A stretch of 7,050 nucleotides of DNA from an uncultured cyanobacterium (lineage in GTDB: Bacteria > Cyanobacteriota > Cyanobacteriia > PCC-6307 > Cyanobiaceae). Below the pieces are notes generated by a model, which was given only the letters and a program-made list of their open reading frames with translations, did not search any database and was not told the origin of the DNA. This document shows, piece by piece, positions 6,844 through 7,050 of the stretch. Where the stretch lies: assembly GCA_903831165.1 (NCBI GenBank), contig CAIKWV010000639.1:1-7050 (forward strand), written 5' to 3'. Made by a program: the position numbers and the translations under genes. Numbering within the stretch: position 1 is the stretch's first letter; every line of letters starts with the position of its first letter.

Positions 6844-7050
6844 GTGCTGGGTGATGTCAAGCCAGCAGGCGATGGCGACAGGGCGGGCGTGGCAGCGGGC
6901 GGTGCGGCCACGGGACTGATCGCCTGGGCAGGGCTGGCGCTGTTGCGACAGGCCCCGTTCCAGTTGCGGCTGCGCCCCCTGGCCCATGGGCCCTTCCAGG
7001 CAGCCCTGGAGCTGCAACTGCTGGCAGGCAAAGACCGCCCAGCCTGGCAG
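6844..7050 (+). CDS. Possible 5' end of an unknown membrane-anchored protein (runs off window)
   Basis: A plus-strand frame without a stop from 6523 to the window end. From about 6840 its composition switches to a plus-strand coding pattern: first codon positions about 75-90% GC, second positions 40-65%. From GTG 6844 it reads MLGDVKPAGDGDRAG, then a possible membrane helix with GLIAWAGLALL, then QAPFQLRLRPLAHG and FQAALELQLLAGKDRPAWQ. Antisense readings here are rich in Gln, Cys and Trp, typical of shadows. No ATG is available in frame and the start is a guess. I recognise no family. It could instead be a shadow if the minus-strand gene really continues through this region. Confidence 0.3.
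   Translation, partial: MLGDVKPAGDGDRAGVAAGGAATGLIAWAGLALLRQAPFQLRLRPLAHGPFQAALELQLLAGKDRPAWQ

Noticed and set aside
6508..7017. A 169-codon minus-strand frame at the right edge
   Set aside because: Its composition (Gln, Cys, Arg, His rich) is what antisense of CTG/GCC-rich coding sequence gives, and it has no recognisable motif.

Overview
This window looks like the chromosome of a GC-rich picocyanobacterium of the Synechococcus/Cyanobium group. The evidence is a Psb29/Thf1 photosystem II assembly gene, a DUF1830-type gene (a family known mainly from cyanobacteria), a cyanobacterial-type ClpP, a pyruvate kinase with the extra C-terminal phosphohistidine domain, two copies of the cyanobacterial HIP1 octamer GCGATCGC (1393-1400 and 6312-6319), and a lack of strong Shine-Dalgarno sequences. 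The genus is an inference. I see no tRNA, rRNA, CRISPR array, transposase or phage gene.

Layout. Positions 1-4811 are four co-directional plus-strand genes: the 3' part of pyk, a MacB/FtsX-type ABC permease 36 bp downstream, a small DUF1830-like gene that appears to carry a one-base frameshift, and a complete ftsH. A plus-strand terminator (4916-4940) and a minus-strand terminator (5006-5030) face each other and separate this block from clpP on the minus strand. clpP is transcribed away from psb29 (thf1). The short spacer between them holds two abutting palindromes. Beyond psb29 the last ~580 bp are hard to read: the base-position pattern favours a minus-strand frame up to about 6750 and a plus-strand frame from about 6840 to the window end.

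How the genes fit together. The centre is a thylakoid/proteostasis neighbourhood: FtsH (membrane AAA+ zinc protease), ClpP (serine protease core) and Psb29. In Synechocystis and plants Psb29/Thf1 is known to associate with FtsH complexes and support their accumulation during photosystem II repair, so ftsH and psb29 lying 1 kb apart is functionally sensible. The upstream pyk and ABC permease are probably positional neighbours. The most useful leads are the DUF1830 frameshift, the palindromes in the clpP/psb29 divergent spacer, and the strand switch at the right edge.
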